This document shows, piece by piece, positions 28,238 to 37,562 of a stretch of 64,000 bases of DNA. This stretch comes from JBFXIE01 sp050176255 (GTDB lineage: Bacteria; Pseudomonadota; Gammaproteobacteria; Burkholderiales; Burkholderiaceae_C). Position numbers and translations under genes: made by a program. Where the stretch lies: assembly GCF_050176255.1 (NCBI RefSeq), contig NZ_JBFXIE010000011.1; one strand, given 5' to 3'. The stretch's first letter is position 1, and each line of letters begins with the position of its first letter. The notes under the pieces are model-generated. The model did no database searches, had not been told where the DNA came from, and was given only the letters and a program-made list of their open reading frames with translations.

Positions 28238-28663
28238 ATGGCTTTCGAGTGGCCCGTGCGCATCTACTGGGAGGACACCGACGCCGGCGGCATCGTGTTC
28301 TATGCCAATTACCTCAAGTTCTTCGAGCGCGCGCGCACCGAATGGCTGCGCTCCATGGAGCTGGGGCAGCAACAATTGCGGGAACTCACGGGCGGCATGT
28401 TTGTCGTATGCGACGCACGCCTGCGCTATTTGCGCCCTGCCCGGCTGGACGATGAACTGATTGTTACCGCCAGCCTGCGCGAAGGGGGCCGCGCTTCGCT
28501 CACAATCGAGCAGCAGGCGCTCCTGAAACCAGAGCAGATGACCCTCGATTCCCCACCCGCACTGCTGTGCGAAGGCACCATCCGCATCGGCTGGGTGGAT
28601 GCCGCCACCATGCGCCCCGGGCGCATTCCGGCCTCTCTTTTCGAACGACTCACTTCATCATGA
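28238..28663 (+). CDS. ybgC: Tol-Pal-associated acyl-CoA thioesterase YbgC
   Basis: A 141-residue hotdog-fold thioesterase, first gene of the tol cluster. WEDTDAGGIVFYANYLKFFE carries the catalytic Asp (Asp-15) and the family helix FERARTEWLR. Its stop codon overlaps the ATG of tolQ (ATGA), as is usual in this operon. Confidence 0.93.
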   Translation: MAFEWPVRIYWEDTDAGGIVFYANYLKFFERARTEWLRSMELGQQQLRELTGGMFVVCDARLRYLRPARLDDELIVTASLREGGRASLTIEQQALLKPEQMTLDSPPALLCEGTIRIGWVDAATMRPGRIPASLFERLTSS

Positions 28664-29361
28664 ATTCCCAAGACATGTCCATCCTGAGCCTGATGCTCAA
28701 TGCCAGCTGGGTGGTGCAGCTGGTGATGCTGCTGCTGCTCGGTGTGTCCGTGGCCAGCTGGGCCGCCATCTTTCGCAAGTTGTTCGCGCTCAAGCGCGTG
28801 AAAGCGCTCAACGATGACTTTGAGCGCGACTTCTGGTCGGGCACCAGCCTGAACGACCTGTACGCCAGCGCCGCACAAAACGCCAAAAGCGCCGGCCCCA
28901 TGGAACGCATTTTTGCCAGCGGCATGCGCGAATACCAAAAGCTGCGCGAGCGCCGCATCAGCGATGCCGGCACGCTGCTCGACGGCGCACGCCGCGCCAT
29001 GCGCGCGAGTTTTCAGCGCGAGATGGACGTGATCGAGTCCAGCCTGTCATTCCTGGGCTCGGTGGCCTCGGTATCGCCTTACGTGGGGCTGTTTGGCACC
29101 GTGTGGGGCATCATGCACGCCTTCACCGGCTTTGCCGGCATGGAGCAAGTCACGCTGGCCACCGTGGCGCCAGGCATTGCCGAAGCGCTGGTGGCCACCG
29201 CCATTGGCCTCTTTGCCGCGATTCCCGCTGTGATTGCCTACAACCGCTTTGCGCGAGACATCGACCGCGTGGCCACCCACCAGGAGACCTTCATCGAAGA
29301 ATTCTCCAACATCCTGCAGCGCAACCTGGGCGCGCAGCCCGGCTCGCCCTCGGGGCATTGA
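28660..29361 (+). CDS. tolQ: TolQ proton channel subunit
   Basis: Inner-membrane motor subunit of the Tol-Pal system that constricts the outer membrane at division. 233 residues with three hydrophobic segments (about 15-40, 135-160, 170-195) and SPYVGLFGTVWGIMHAF plus APGIAEALVATAIGLFAAIPAV. The ATG at 28660 overlaps the ybgC stop. Confidence 0.95.
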   Translation: MNSQDMSILSLMLNASWVVQLVMLLLLGVSVASWAAIFRKLFALKRVKALNDDFERDFWSGTSLNDLYASAAQNAKSAGPMERIFASGMREYQKLRERRISDAGTLLDGARRAMRASFQREMDVIESSLSFLGSVASVSPYVGLFGTVWGIMHAFTGFAGMEQVTLATVAPGIAEALVATAIGLFAAIPAVIAYNRFARDIDRVATHQETFIEEFSNILQRNLGAQPGSPSGH

Positions 29362-29373
29362 CCGAGAACTGAC

Positions 29374-29799
29374 ATGCCCGCAATGGCCTCTCGAAGCGGC
29401 ACGCGCCGCCGCTCCATGAACGAAATCAACATGGTGCCCTTCATCGACGTGATGCTGGTGCTGCTCATCATCTTCATGGTGACGGCGCCCATGCTCACGC
29501 CCGGAATGGTGGATGTGCCCAGCGTGGGCAAGAGCAAGAACCAGCCCAAAATCTTTGCCACCGTGATCGTGAACCAAGACGGCTCACTGCGCTTTAAGAC
29601 ACGTGATGCCGAGCGCACGCTCAGCCAGCGTGAGATTGGCAACGCGGCGCTGATTTGGCAGCAGGCTCAGAGCGGCGAGTCTGCGGTGGTTATTGCAGCT
29701 GAGAAGAGCGTCCAATACGAAACCGTGGTCAAAGCTATGGACGCGCTGCAAAAAGCAGGTGTCCAGCGCGTGGGCTTATCCGTCAAACAAGGCGGCTAA
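29374..29799 (+). CDS. tolR: TolR
   Basis: Partner of TolQ. 141 residues, one N-terminal membrane helix with the protonatable Asp in MVPFIDVMLVLLIIFM, then a periplasmic domain (VIAAEKSVQYETVVKAMDAL). It starts 12 bp after tolQ. A search for the palindromic repeat near 29690-29760 found only resemblance explained by conserved TolR codons. Confidence 0.94.
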   Translation: MPAMASRSGTRRRSMNEINMVPFIDVMLVLLIIFMVTAPMLTPGMVDVPSVGKSKNQPKIFATVIVNQDGSLRFKTRDAERTLSQREIGNAALIWQQAQSGESAVVIAAEKSVQYETVVKAMDALQKAGVQRVGLSVKQGG

Positions 29800-29820
29800 A
29801 CCGGTTTGAACGAATCACGC

Positions 29821-30807
29821 ATGCACGCCACCCACGACCGCGACCAGTTTGCCCCGCCCCGCCCGCCCGGACGCCTGCGGGCCGTCGCCCTGGCGGTGCT
29901 GGCCCACGCCGCGCTCATTGGCGCGCTGACCTGGGGCGTGAACTGGAAGAGCAGCACGGACCAGCCAGCGGTGGAGGCAGAACTGTGGTCCGCCTTACCA
30001 CAGCAGGCCGCGCCGCGTGCGGTGGAGCCACCCCCACCGCCACCGCCCAGCCCGACACCTGAGCCCGCACCTGCGCCGACACCTGCACCGCCGCCGCCCC
30101 CGCCGCCACCACGGCAGGAGCAGGCAGACGCACGCGAGGCCGACATTGCGCTCGAGCGCGAGAAAAAGCGCCTGCAAGAAGAAAAGAAAAAGCGCGAGCA
30201 ACTGGAGCGCGAGAAGCGTGAACGCGAGCGGCAAGCGCAGCTGGAGCGGGAAAAGAAGGAAAAAGAGCGCCTGCAAAAAGAGAAGGAAAAAGCTGAACGC
30301 GAAAAAGCCGAGCGCGAGAAGGAGCAGCGCGAAAAACAGCTGGCCGAGCAAAAGAAGCTGGAGCAGCAAAAAGCCGAGCAGGAAAAGCAAAAGAAGCTGG
30401 CCGAAGAAAAACGCAAAGCCGCCGAAGAAGCCAGGCGCGTGGAAGCCATGCGCCAGGAGAACCTGCGCCGCATGCAGGGCCTGGCAGGCGCCACCGGCGG
30501 CGAATCTGCCACCGGCACCGCCCTGCGCAGCTCGGGCCCCTCGGGCAGCTACGGCGGCAAGGTGGCAGCCAAGGTCAAGCCCAACATCGTCTATCCCGAC
30601 ACCATTGCCGGCAACCCGCGCGCCGAGGTGGAGGTGCGCGCCGCGCCCGACGGCACCATCGTCGGCGCGCGCATCACCCAGTCCAGCGGCAACAAGGCCT
30701 GGGACGACGCCGTGGTGCGTGCCTTGCAGCGCACCGAAACCCTGCCGCGCGACGTGGACGGGCGCGTGCCCTCGTCCCTGGTGATCGGCTTTCGGCCAAA
30801 GGATTGA
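29821..30807 (+). CDS. tolA: TolA
   Basis: Links the TolQR motor to the outer membrane. 328 residues: a basic N-terminus and one membrane helix (about 20-38), a proline-rich tract (AVEPPPPPPPSPTPEPAP…), a long Glu/Lys-rich coiled coil (about 105-215) and a C-terminal TonB-like domain (IVYPDTIAGNPRAEVEVR, GARITQSSGNKAWDDAVVRA). The ATG at 29821 was preferred to an in-frame TTG at 29806. tolB and pal do not follow; a convergent transporter gene does. Confidence 0.94.
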   Translation: MHATHDRDQFAPPRPPGRLRAVALAVLAHAALIGALTWGVNWKSSTDQPAVEAELWSALPQQAAPRAVEPPPPPPPSPTPEPAPAPTPAPPPPPPPPRQEQADAREADIALEREKKRLQEEKKKREQLEREKRERERQAQLEREKKEKERLQKEKEKAEREKAEREKEQREKQLAEQKKLEQQKAEQEKQKKLAEEKRKAAEEARRVEAMRQENLRRMQGLAGATGGESATGTALRSSGPSGSYGGKVAAKVKPNIVYPDTIAGNPRAEVEVRAAPDGTIVGARITQSSGNKAWDDAVVRALQRTETLPRDVDGRVPSSLVIGFRPKD

Positions 30808-30851
30808 GTCAGCGCAAACGCAGCTGCCAAAGGTTACCGCACCGGGGTTTG

Positions 30852-30910
30852 AGCCAAAACAGGCTCAAGCCCATGTAAAACAAGCGCTGCCAGCTATAGT
30901 TTTTGAATCA
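30852..30910. repeat. Dispersed palindromic repeat between tolA and the transporter gene
   Basis: GAGCCAAAACAGGCTCAAGC, spacer, then CAAGCGCTGCCAGCTATAGT followed by TTTTGAATCA. The right arm is close to consensus. It separates two convergent genes. Confidence 0.7.
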
Positions 30911-30913
30911 TTG

Positions 30914-32245
30914 TCAAGCGCGCTGCTCGATCATGCGGTTGATGCGCAACGCGCCCAGCGTGCACACCACGCCGGACAGCAAATACAGCGTCACGGCGCC
31001 AAGCCCGAAACGTGCCGACAGCCCCAGCGCCACCAGCGGCGCAAAGGCGGCGCCAATCAGCCACGCCAGGTCGGACGACAGCGCAGCGCCCGTGTAGCGG
31101 TGCTGGGTGGAGAAGTTCGACGTGACCGTGCCCGAGGCCTGGCCGTACGACAGGCCCAGCAGCACAAAGCCCAGCAGCAAAAACGCGGTGCCGCCCAGAG
31201 TATTGCCGCCCAGCAGCCAGGGCGTGGCCAGGCTGAACAGACCGATCAGCACCGCCATCGCGCCCAGCAGATTGCGCCGGCCCACACGGTCGGCCAGCCG
31301 GCCGGAAACGGCCACCGCTCCCATGGCCAAAAAGGCGCCCACTATCTGCACGCCCAGCACCTCGGTCATGGAGCGTTCGGAATACAGCGCCAGCCACGAC
31401 AGCGGAAACACCGTCACCACATGAAACAGCGCAAAGCTGGCCAGCGCGGCAAAGGCGCCCAGCACCACGTTGCCGCCCTCGTCGCGCATCACGCGGCCCA
31501 CGCCCACGGGCTCCAGCTCTTTTTCCTGCAGCAGCTCGGCATAAGACTGCCCCACCACCAGGCGCAGCCGGGCAAACAGCGCAACCACGTTGACTGCAAA
31601 CGCCACAAAGAACGGGTAGCGCCAGCCCCAGGACAGGAACTCTTCGCTGGACAGGCTGCCGTAAAGATAGGCAAACAACCCAGCCGCCAGCGCAAACCCC
31701 ACGGGCGCGCCCAGCTGTCCGACCATGGCGTACCAGCCACGGCGCTCGGGCGGCGCCGCCATGGCCAGCAGTGACGGCAGGCCGTCCCACGAGCCGCCCA
31801 GCGCCAGCCCCTGACCAAAGCGCAGCACCACCAGTGCCGCAGCAGCTGCCAGCCCCGCCGTCTGGTAGCCAGGCAAGAAGGCCATGCCGGCCGTGCAGGT
31901 GCCCAGCAGGAAAAGCGCCACCGTCAGCTTGGTGCCGCGCCCCCAGCGGCGCTGCACGGCCATCGACAGCGCCGTGCCCAGCGGCCGGGCGATGAAGGCA
32001 ATCGCAAAAATGGCAAAGGCTGCCAGCGTGCCGTCCAGCCGCGACAGGAAGGGAAACAGCAGCGACGGGAACACCAGCACGCAGGCGATGCCGAACACGA
32101 AAAAGTCGAAATACTCGGAGGCGCGCCCGATGATCACGCCCACGGCAATCTCGCCCGGGGTGACGTCTTCGTCGGTGTGCGCGTGCGACAGCGACGCCGC
32201 ACTCTCAGGGCCGTGAACGGGGTATGCGATGGAACCGCTAGTCAT
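30914..32245 (-). CDS. MFS transporter, metabolite:H+ symporter (MHS)-like
   Basis: 443 residues with about twelve hydrophobic segments. RASEYFDFFVFGIACVLVFP and GLALGGSWDG, with a conserved arginine in the 2-3 loop (ARPLGTALSMAVQRRWGRG), place it near the MHS sub-family (ShiA/ProP/KgtP relatives). The substrate is unknown. The ATG at 32245 has AAGGAG five to ten bases upstream, so it is preferred to the more upstream open frame. It is convergent with tolA and divergent from cyoA. Confidence 0.85.
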   Translation of the reverse strand: MTSGSIAYPVHGPESAASLSHAHTDEDVTPGEIAVGVIIGRASEYFDFFVFGIACVLVFPSLLFPFLSRLDGTLAAFAIFAIAFIARPLGTALSMAVQRRWGRGTKLTVALFLLGTCTAGMAFLPGYQTAGLAAAAALVVLRFGQGLALGGSWDGLPSLLAMAAPPERRGWYAMVGQLGAPVGFALAAGLFAYLYGSLSSEEFLSWGWRYPFFVAFAVNVVALFARLRLVVGQSYAELLQEKELEPVGVGRVMRDEGGNVVLGAFAALASFALFHVVTVFPLSWLALYSERSMTEVLGVQIVGAFLAMGAVAVSGRLADRVGRRNLLGAMAVLIGLFSLATPWLLGGNTLGGTAFLLLGFVLLGLSYGQASGTVTSNFSTQHRYTGAALSSDLAWLIGAAFAPLVALGLSARFGLGAVTLYLLSGVVCTLGALRINRMIEQRA

Positions 32246-32555
32246 GACCGTACTCCTTGGGCTTTGCAGACACATTCACGTTCTACACGCAAGCCCGTAG
32301 GTCAACAAGTGCGCTTACACTGACGCCCCGCGCGGGAAAACCCGCACGCCCACCAGCCAGGAACGTCGGTGCGGCAACGCCCGCAAGCCGGGCAAGGCCC
32401 GGATCAAGCAAAAACCTTGACCCAGGACAAAATGTCCAATCGACAAAGCTGCTAGGCGTATTAAATTCCCGACGGTTCGGTAATCCGCGTTTACACCTAG
32501 CCTCGCGCTGCCCTGGCGGCGCAAGCCAGTTCATGTTTTTTACACGCCCTTTGCA
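32246..32555. other. Divergent intergenic region, transporter / cyoABCD
   Basis: 310 bp that must hold the cyo promoter. TTGACCCAGGACAA (32417-32430) weakly resembles an FNR/ANR box, and AT-rich CGTATTAAATTCCC follows near 32457. Neither is convincing. No ORF with coding character and no dispersed repeat are present. Confidence 0.4.
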
Positions 32556-33605
32556 ATGCTCCAACTGAAGAAACTCCGCGGGCCCGCCTGGCTCGCCGCG
32601 GCCCTTGCCGCAGCCAGCCTGGCTGGTTGCAGCAAGGCCGTCGTCCTGAACCCTGCGGGAGACATCGCCTCCCAGCAGGGCAACCTGGTGGTGACTGCCA
32701 CCTTGCTGATGCTGATCATCATCGTGCCAGTGATCGTGCTGACGCTGCTGTTCGCCTGGAAATACCGCCAGAGCAATACCAGCGCCGAATACGACCCAGA
32801 GTGGCATCACTCCACATCGCTGGAACTGGTGATCTGGAGCGTGCCGCTGCTGATCATCATTGCCCTGGGCGCGCTGACCTGGATCGCCACCCACAAGCTC
32901 GACCCCTACCGCCCTCTGGATCGCATCGACGCACAGCGCCCGCTGCCCGCAGACGTGCGCCCGCTGGAGGTGCAGGTGGTGGCCATGGACTGGAAGTGGC
33001 TGTTTTTCTACCCCGAGCAAGGCATTGCCACCGTGAACGAGTTGGCAGCGCCGGTGGATCGCCCAATTTTGTTCAAGCTCACCGCCACATCGACGATGAA
33101 CGCGTTTTATGTGCCCGATCTGGCCGGCATGATCTACGCCATGCCCGGCATGCAGACCGAGCTGAACGCCGTCATCAACAAGCCCGGCGTGTACAACGGC
33201 CTGGCCTCGCACCACAGCGGCCCTGGCTTTTCTGGCATGACCTTCAAGTTCCACGGCCTCAGCGATGCCGACTTCGCGCAGTGGGTGGACAAAGCCAAGA
33301 CCGAGGGCAAGCCCCTGGACAAGGCTGCCTACCTGCAACTGGCCCAGCCCAGCCAGCGCGACCCCGTGCAGCGCTTTTCTGCGGTCGAGGACGGTCTGTA
33401 CGACAAGGTGCTCAACCGCTGCGTCGAAGACGGCCAGATGTGCATGCACGACATGATGGCCATCGACGAGCGTGGCGGCGAGGCCTATGTCAAGGCCGTC
33501 GGCCTGACGCTGCCACAGGACGTGTGCACCGCCAGCAACGCGCCGCAGATTCTGGCTGCCCTGCAGCCGGTTGCGGCCACCCCTGAGGCAACCAACCAGC
33601 AGTGA
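32556..33605 (+). CDS. cyoA: Cytochrome bo3 quinol oxidase subunit II (CyoA)
   Basis: 349 residues. A lipoprotein signal peptide ends in LAGC (Cys-25); two membrane helices follow (about 45-68 and 85-108). The periplasmic cupredoxin domain (VQVVAMDWKWLFFYPEQGIA, NAFYVPDLAGMIYAMPGM) lacks the CuA cysteine motif, which separates quinol from cytochrome c oxidases. The C-terminal extension beyond residue 270 (DKVLNRCVEDGQMCMHDMM) is typical of this lineage. First gene of cyoABCD. Confidence 0.93.
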   Translation: MLQLKKLRGPAWLAAALAAASLAGCSKAVVLNPAGDIASQQGNLVVTATLLMLIIIVPVIVLTLLFAWKYRQSNTSAEYDPEWHHSTSLELVIWSVPLLIIIALGALTWIATHKLDPYRPLDRIDAQRPLPADVRPLEVQVVAMDWKWLFFYPEQGIATVNELAAPVDRPILFKLTATSTMNAFYVPDLAGMIYAMPGMQTELNAVINKPGVYNGLASHHSGPGFSGMTFKFHGLSDADFAQWVDKAKTEGKPLDKAAYLQLAQPSQRDPVQRFSAVEDGLYDKVLNRCVEDGQMCMHDMMAIDERGGEAYVKAVGLTLPQDVCTASNAPQILAALQPVAATPEATNQQ

Positions 33606-33665
33606 CTTTGACGGGTCCGTTGCCGGCGCGAGCTGGCGGGTGGCCCACTAGCCAAGAGATTCGAT

Positions 33666-35672
33666 ATGTTGTCTGAACAAACTACCCCGGCCCACTGGCT
33701 GTTGGGCCGCATCACCTGGGACTCGATCCCGATGGCGCACGAGCCCATCGTGCTGTGGACATTCATTGCGGTGGTACTGGGCGGCATGGTGATGCTGGCC
33801 GGCATCACCAAGTTCCGCCTGTGGGGCCCGCTGTGGCGCGACTGGATCTGCTCGATCGACCACAAGAAGATCGGCATCATGTACATGATCCTGGGCCTGG
33901 TCATGTTCCTGCGCGGCTTTGCCGACGCGGTGATGATGCGCCTGCAGCAGTCCATGGCCTTTGGCGAGAACATGGGCTATCTGCCGCCGCACCACTACGA
34001 CCAGATCTTCACGGCCCACGGCGTGATCATGATCTTCTTCGTGGCCATGCCCTTCGTGACGGGCCTGATGAACTACCTGGTGCCGCTGCAGATCGGCGCA
34101 CGCGACGTGTCGTTCCCGTTCCTGAACAACTTCAGCTTCTGGATGACCACCGGCGGCGCCGTGCTGGTGATGGTCTCGCTGTTCCTGGGCGAGTTCTCCA
34201 CCTCCGGCTGGCTGGCGCTATCCACCCTCGGGGCGCAAGACACTGGCGTGGGGCTGGACTACTACATCTGGGGGCTGCAGGTGGCGGGGGTGGGCACCAC
34301 CTTGTCGGGTATCAACCTGATCGTCACCATCATCAAGATGCGCGCGCCGGGCATGAACCTGATGAAGATGCCCGTCTTCACCTGGACTGCCCTGTGCACC
34401 AACGCGCTGATCGTGGCATCGTTCCCGGTGCTGACGGCCGCGCTGGTACTGATGAGCCTGGACCGCTACCTGGGCACCAACTTCTTCACGAACGACCTGG
34501 GCGGCAACCCCATGCTGTACGTGAACCTGATCTGGATCTGGGGCCACCCCGAGGTGTACATCCTGATCCTGCCGTGCTTTGGCGTGTTCTCAGAGATCGT
34601 GGCCACGTTCAGCCGCAAGCGCCTGTTTGGCTACACCTCCATGGTGTATGCCACGGTGTGTATCACCATCTTGTCGTACCTGGTGTGGCTGCACCACTTC
34701 TTCACCATGGGTTCGGGCGCCAGCGTGAACACCTTCTTCGGCATCACCACGATGATCATCTCGATCCCGACGGGCGCCAAGATCTTCAACTGGCTGTTCA
34801 CCATGTACAAGGGCCGCATCCGCTTCACCGTGCCCATGCTGTGGACGGTGGGCTTCATGTGCACCTTTGCCATCGGCGGTATGACCGGCGTGCTGCTGGC
34901 CGTGCCCCCGGCCGACTTCGTGCTGCACAACAGCCTGTTCCTGATCGCGCACTTCCACAACGTGATCATCGGCGGCGTGGTGTTCGCCGTGTTTGCCGGC
35001 ATCAACTACTGGTACCCCAAGGCCTTTGGCTACAAGCTCGATGAGTTCTGGGGCAAATGCTCGTTCTGGTTCTGGCTGGTGGGTTTCTGGGTGGCGTTCA
35101 CGCCGCTGTACATCCTGGGCCTGATGGGCGTGACGCGCCGCGTGAGCCACTTTGAAGACCCTTCGCTGCAGATCTGGTTCATCATCGCCGCCTGCGGCGC
35201 GGGCCTGATCGCCCTGGGCATTGCCAGTTTCTTCATCCAGCTGATCGTGAGCTACCTCAAGCGCGAGCAGCTGCGCGACGTGACTGGCGACCCCTGGGAC
35301 GCCCGCACGCTGGAGTGGGCCACCTCCTCGCCCCCGCCGCAGTACAACTTTGCCTTCACGCCCGTGGCGCACGAGATCGATGCCTGGTGGGACATGAAGA
35401 AGCACGGCTACCAGCGCCCGCTGACCGGCTTCCAGCCGATCCACATGCCCGCCAACACGGGCGCAGGCGTGGTGATTGCCGCGCTGTCCACCCTGTTCGG
35501 CTTCGCGATGATCTGGCACATGTGGCCGCTGGCGATCGCATCGTTCGCCGCGACCGTGCTGGCCTCGATCATCCATACCTTCAACTACAAGCGTGACTAC
35601 TACATCCCCGCAGCCGACGTGGCCGCCACGGAAGACGCACGCACCCAGCAGCTTGCAGCAGCCCATGTCTGA
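33666..35672 (+). CDS. cyoB: Cytochrome bo3 quinol oxidase subunit I (CyoB)
   Basis: Proton-pumping catalytic subunit, 668 residues with about 15 helices. All metal ligands are present: IFTAHGVIMIFF (heme b His), WIWGHPEVYILILP (CuB His and the cross-linked Tyr), WLHHFFTMG (two CuB His) and AHFHNVIIGG (heme o and heme b His). The stop overlaps the cyoC start by 8 bp. Confidence 0.97.
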   Translation: MLSEQTTPAHWLLGRITWDSIPMAHEPIVLWTFIAVVLGGMVMLAGITKFRLWGPLWRDWICSIDHKKIGIMYMILGLVMFLRGFADAVMMRLQQSMAFGENMGYLPPHHYDQIFTAHGVIMIFFVAMPFVTGLMNYLVPLQIGARDVSFPFLNNFSFWMTTGGAVLVMVSLFLGEFSTSGWLALSTLGAQDTGVGLDYYIWGLQVAGVGTTLSGINLIVTIIKMRAPGMNLMKMPVFTWTALCTNALIVASFPVLTAALVLMSLDRYLGTNFFTNDLGGNPMLYVNLIWIWGHPEVYILILPCFGVFSEIVATFSRKRLFGYTSMVYATVCITILSYLVWLHHFFTMGSGASVNTFFGITTMIISIPTGAKIFNWLFTMYKGRIRFTVPMLWTVGFMCTFAIGGMTGVLLAVPPADFVLHNSLFLIAHFHNVIIGGVVFAVFAGINYWYPKAFGYKLDEFWGKCSFWFWLVGFWVAFTPLYILGLMGVTRRVSHFEDPSLQIWFIIAACGAGLIALGIASFFIQLIVSYLKREQLRDVTGDPWDARTLEWATSSPPPQYNFAFTPVAHEIDAWWDMKKHGYQRPLTGFQPIHMPANTGAGVVIAALSTLFGFAMIWHMWPLAIASFAATVLASIIHTFNYKRDYYIPAADVAATEDARTQQLAAAHV

Positions 35673-36300
35673 TACCACCACCTTGCACGCGGGCGGCGCC
35701 GCCGCCCTGGCCTCGCGCCAATACCACCTGGCACACGAGCCCCACCCCGAGAACGGCACGTCCCTGGGCTTCTGGCTCTATCTGATGAGCGACTGCCTCA
35801 TCTTTGCCGCCCTCTTCGCCACCTACGGCGTACTGGGCCGCAGCTACGCCGCGGGCCCCACGGGCGCGCAGCTGTTCGACCTGACGCTGGTGGCCATCAA
35901 CACGGCCTTCCTGCTGACGTCGTCCATCACCTTCGGCTTTGCCATGCTGCAAAAGCAGGCGGGCAACGTGCGCGGCACGCTGACCTGGCTGGCCATCACC
36001 GGCCTGCTGGGCCTGGCCTTCCTGGGCGTAGAGCTGTACGAGTTTGCACACATGATCCATCTGGGCGCCACGCCCCAGCGCAGCGCCTTCCTGTCGTCGT
36101 TCTTCACGCTGGTGGGCACGCACGGCCTGCACGTCACCTTCGGCCTGATCTGGCTGGTCACGCTGATGATCCAGATCAGCAAGCACGGGCTGATCCATGA
36201 AAACAAGCGCCGCCTGAACTGCCTGTCCATGTTCTGGCACTTTCTGGACGTGGTCTGGATCGGCGTCTTCACCTTTGTGTACCTGATGGGGGTGCTGTAA
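35665..36300 (+). CDS. cyoC: Cytochrome bo3 quinol oxidase subunit III (CyoC)
   Basis: 211 residues, five hydrophobic segments; GTSLGFWLYLMSDCLIFAAL and THGLHVTFGLIW are subunit III signatures. The ATG at 35665 is chosen on family alignment. It overlaps cyoB and abuts cyoD, whose ATG follows the stop codon directly. Confidence 0.94.
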   Translation: MSDTTTLHAGGAAALASRQYHLAHEPHPENGTSLGFWLYLMSDCLIFAALFATYGVLGRSYAAGPTGAQLFDLTLVAINTAFLLTSSITFGFAMLQKQAGNVRGTLTWLAITGLLGLAFLGVELYEFAHMIHLGATPQRSAFLSSFFTLVGTHGLHVTFGLIWLVTLMIQISKHGLIHENKRRLNCLSMFWHFLDVVWIGVFTFVYLMGVL

Positions 36301-36732
36301 ATGAGCGCACACGACATTCACGCCGGCCACGCCGGGCACGACGACCATGGCCACGACCATGACGACCTGCACGTCACCAAGGGCGACTACGTCAAAGGTT
36401 TCATCCTGGCGGTCATCCTCACCGTGATTCCCTTTGCCCTGGTGATGGGCGACGTGATCCAGAACCGCAGCACCGCCGTGCTGGTGCTGGGCATCTTCGC
36501 GATGGTGCAGGTGGTGGTGCACATGGTGTACTTCCTGCACATGAACGGCAAGATCCAGGGCGGCTGGACCATGCTGTCCACCATCTTCACTGTGGTGTTC
36601 CTGGCCATCACCATTGCCGGCACGCTGTGGGTCATGTTCCACATGAACGCCAACATGATGCCCGCGCACGCCAACCCCATGGCCCCCGCGCAGCACCAGG
36701 GCGCCCCGGCACACCAGCCTGGCGCACATTGA
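36301..36732 (+). CDS. cyoD: Cytochrome bo3 quinol oxidase subunit IV (CyoD)
   Basis: 143 residues with three membrane helices; HVTKGDYVKGFILAVILTVI and QVVVHMVYFLHMN match CyoD. The N-terminus is unusually His/Asp-rich (HDIHAGHAGHDDHGHDHDD) and the C-terminus adds an Ala/Pro/His tail; both may bind metal, which is only an inference. cyoE is not found downstream. Confidence 0.93.
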   Translation: MSAHDIHAGHAGHDDHGHDHDDLHVTKGDYVKGFILAVILTVIPFALVMGDVIQNRSTAVLVLGIFAMVQVVVHMVYFLHMNGKIQGGWTMLSTIFTVVFLAITIAGTLWVMFHMNANMMPAHANPMAPAQHQGAPAHQPGAH

Positions 36733-36752
36733 CACCGCAGGCCCCACGCGCC

Positions 36753-37553
36753 ATGGAGCCGCAGCGCTCCCGCGCGCACTCCAACCTGACGATGGCGATG
36801 CTCGCTCTGGCGGGCATCGCCTTGTTCGTTGTCTTCTGCGCACTGGGCTGGTGGCAGGTGGAGCGGCGCGCCTGGAAGCTGGCCCTGATGGATCGCGTGG
36901 AACAGCGCCTGCGCGCAGCGCCCGCCCCTGTGCCACCGCGCGCCGAATGGCCGCGCGTGGATGCCGCCGGCTTTGAATACCAGCCGGTGCGCACGCAGGG
37001 CCGCTGGCTGGCAGGCAAAACCGTGCTGACCCAGGCCACGACCGCGCTGGGGGCGGGCTTTTGGGTCATCACACCGCTACAGCTGGACGGTGGCGGCCAG
37101 GTGCTGGTCAACCGCGGCTTCATTCCGCAGTCGCAACGCAGCCAGTGGATGGCAGGCTCCGGCAGCCCAGGCGTGCACGACGGCGAGGCCGCGCAGGTGC
37201 GGGGCCTGTTGCGCATGAGCGAACCCGGCGGCGGCTTTTTGCGCCGCAACGACCCCGCGCAGCAGCGCTGGCATTCGCGCGACGTGGCCGCCATCGCGCA
37301 GGCGCAGGGCTTGGCCGATGCGGCGCCGTTTTTCATCGATGCTGGCATCCCCGACGCCCGCGCGCCCGCACCCACCGAAGGGTATGCAGACGCGATCCAC
37401 GCCGGCCCTTGGCCCAGGCCCGGCATGACGGTGGTGCGCTTCAACAACAGCCATCTGGTGTACGCCATCACCTGGTTCGGTCTGGCCGCGATGGTGGCGG
37501 CTGCCGCGGCCTTCGTGGCGCGCTACGAGCTTCGGCTGCGTGCCGCTCGCTGA
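36753..37553 (+). CDS. SURF1-family oxidase assembly protein
   Basis: 266 residues with N- and C-terminal membrane helices (about 13-33 and 240-260) flanking a periplasmic domain, the SURF1/Shy1 layout. CALGWWQVERRAWK, GRWLAGKTVLTQ and VITPLQLDGGGQVLVNRGF are family stretches. SURF1 helps insert heme into heme-copper oxidases; its place 20 bp after cyoD points to the bo3 enzyme. The ATG at 36753 was chosen by alignment. Confidence 0.9.
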   Translation: MEPQRSRAHSNLTMAMLALAGIALFVVFCALGWWQVERRAWKLALMDRVEQRLRAAPAPVPPRAEWPRVDAAGFEYQPVRTQGRWLAGKTVLTQATTALGAGFWVITPLQLDGGGQVLVNRGFIPQSQRSQWMAGSGSPGVHDGEAAQVRGLLRMSEPGGGFLRRNDPAQQRWHSRDVAAIAQAQGLADAAPFFIDAGIPDARAPAPTEGYADAIHAGPWPRPGMTVVRFNNSHLVYAITWFGLAAMVAAAAAFVARYELRLRAAR

Positions 37554-37562
37554 GCGCCCCCG

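Noticed and set aside
29685..29765. Palindromic repeat copy inside tolR
   Set aside because: The resemblance (GCAGCTGAGAAGAGCG, AAAGCTATGG) is fully explained by conserved TolR residues and the arms do not pair.
32417..32430. FNR/ANR box upstream of cyoA (TTGACCCAGGACAA)
   Set aside because: Only seven of ten half-site positions match TTGAT-N4-ATCAA and no promoter is placed at a fitting distance.
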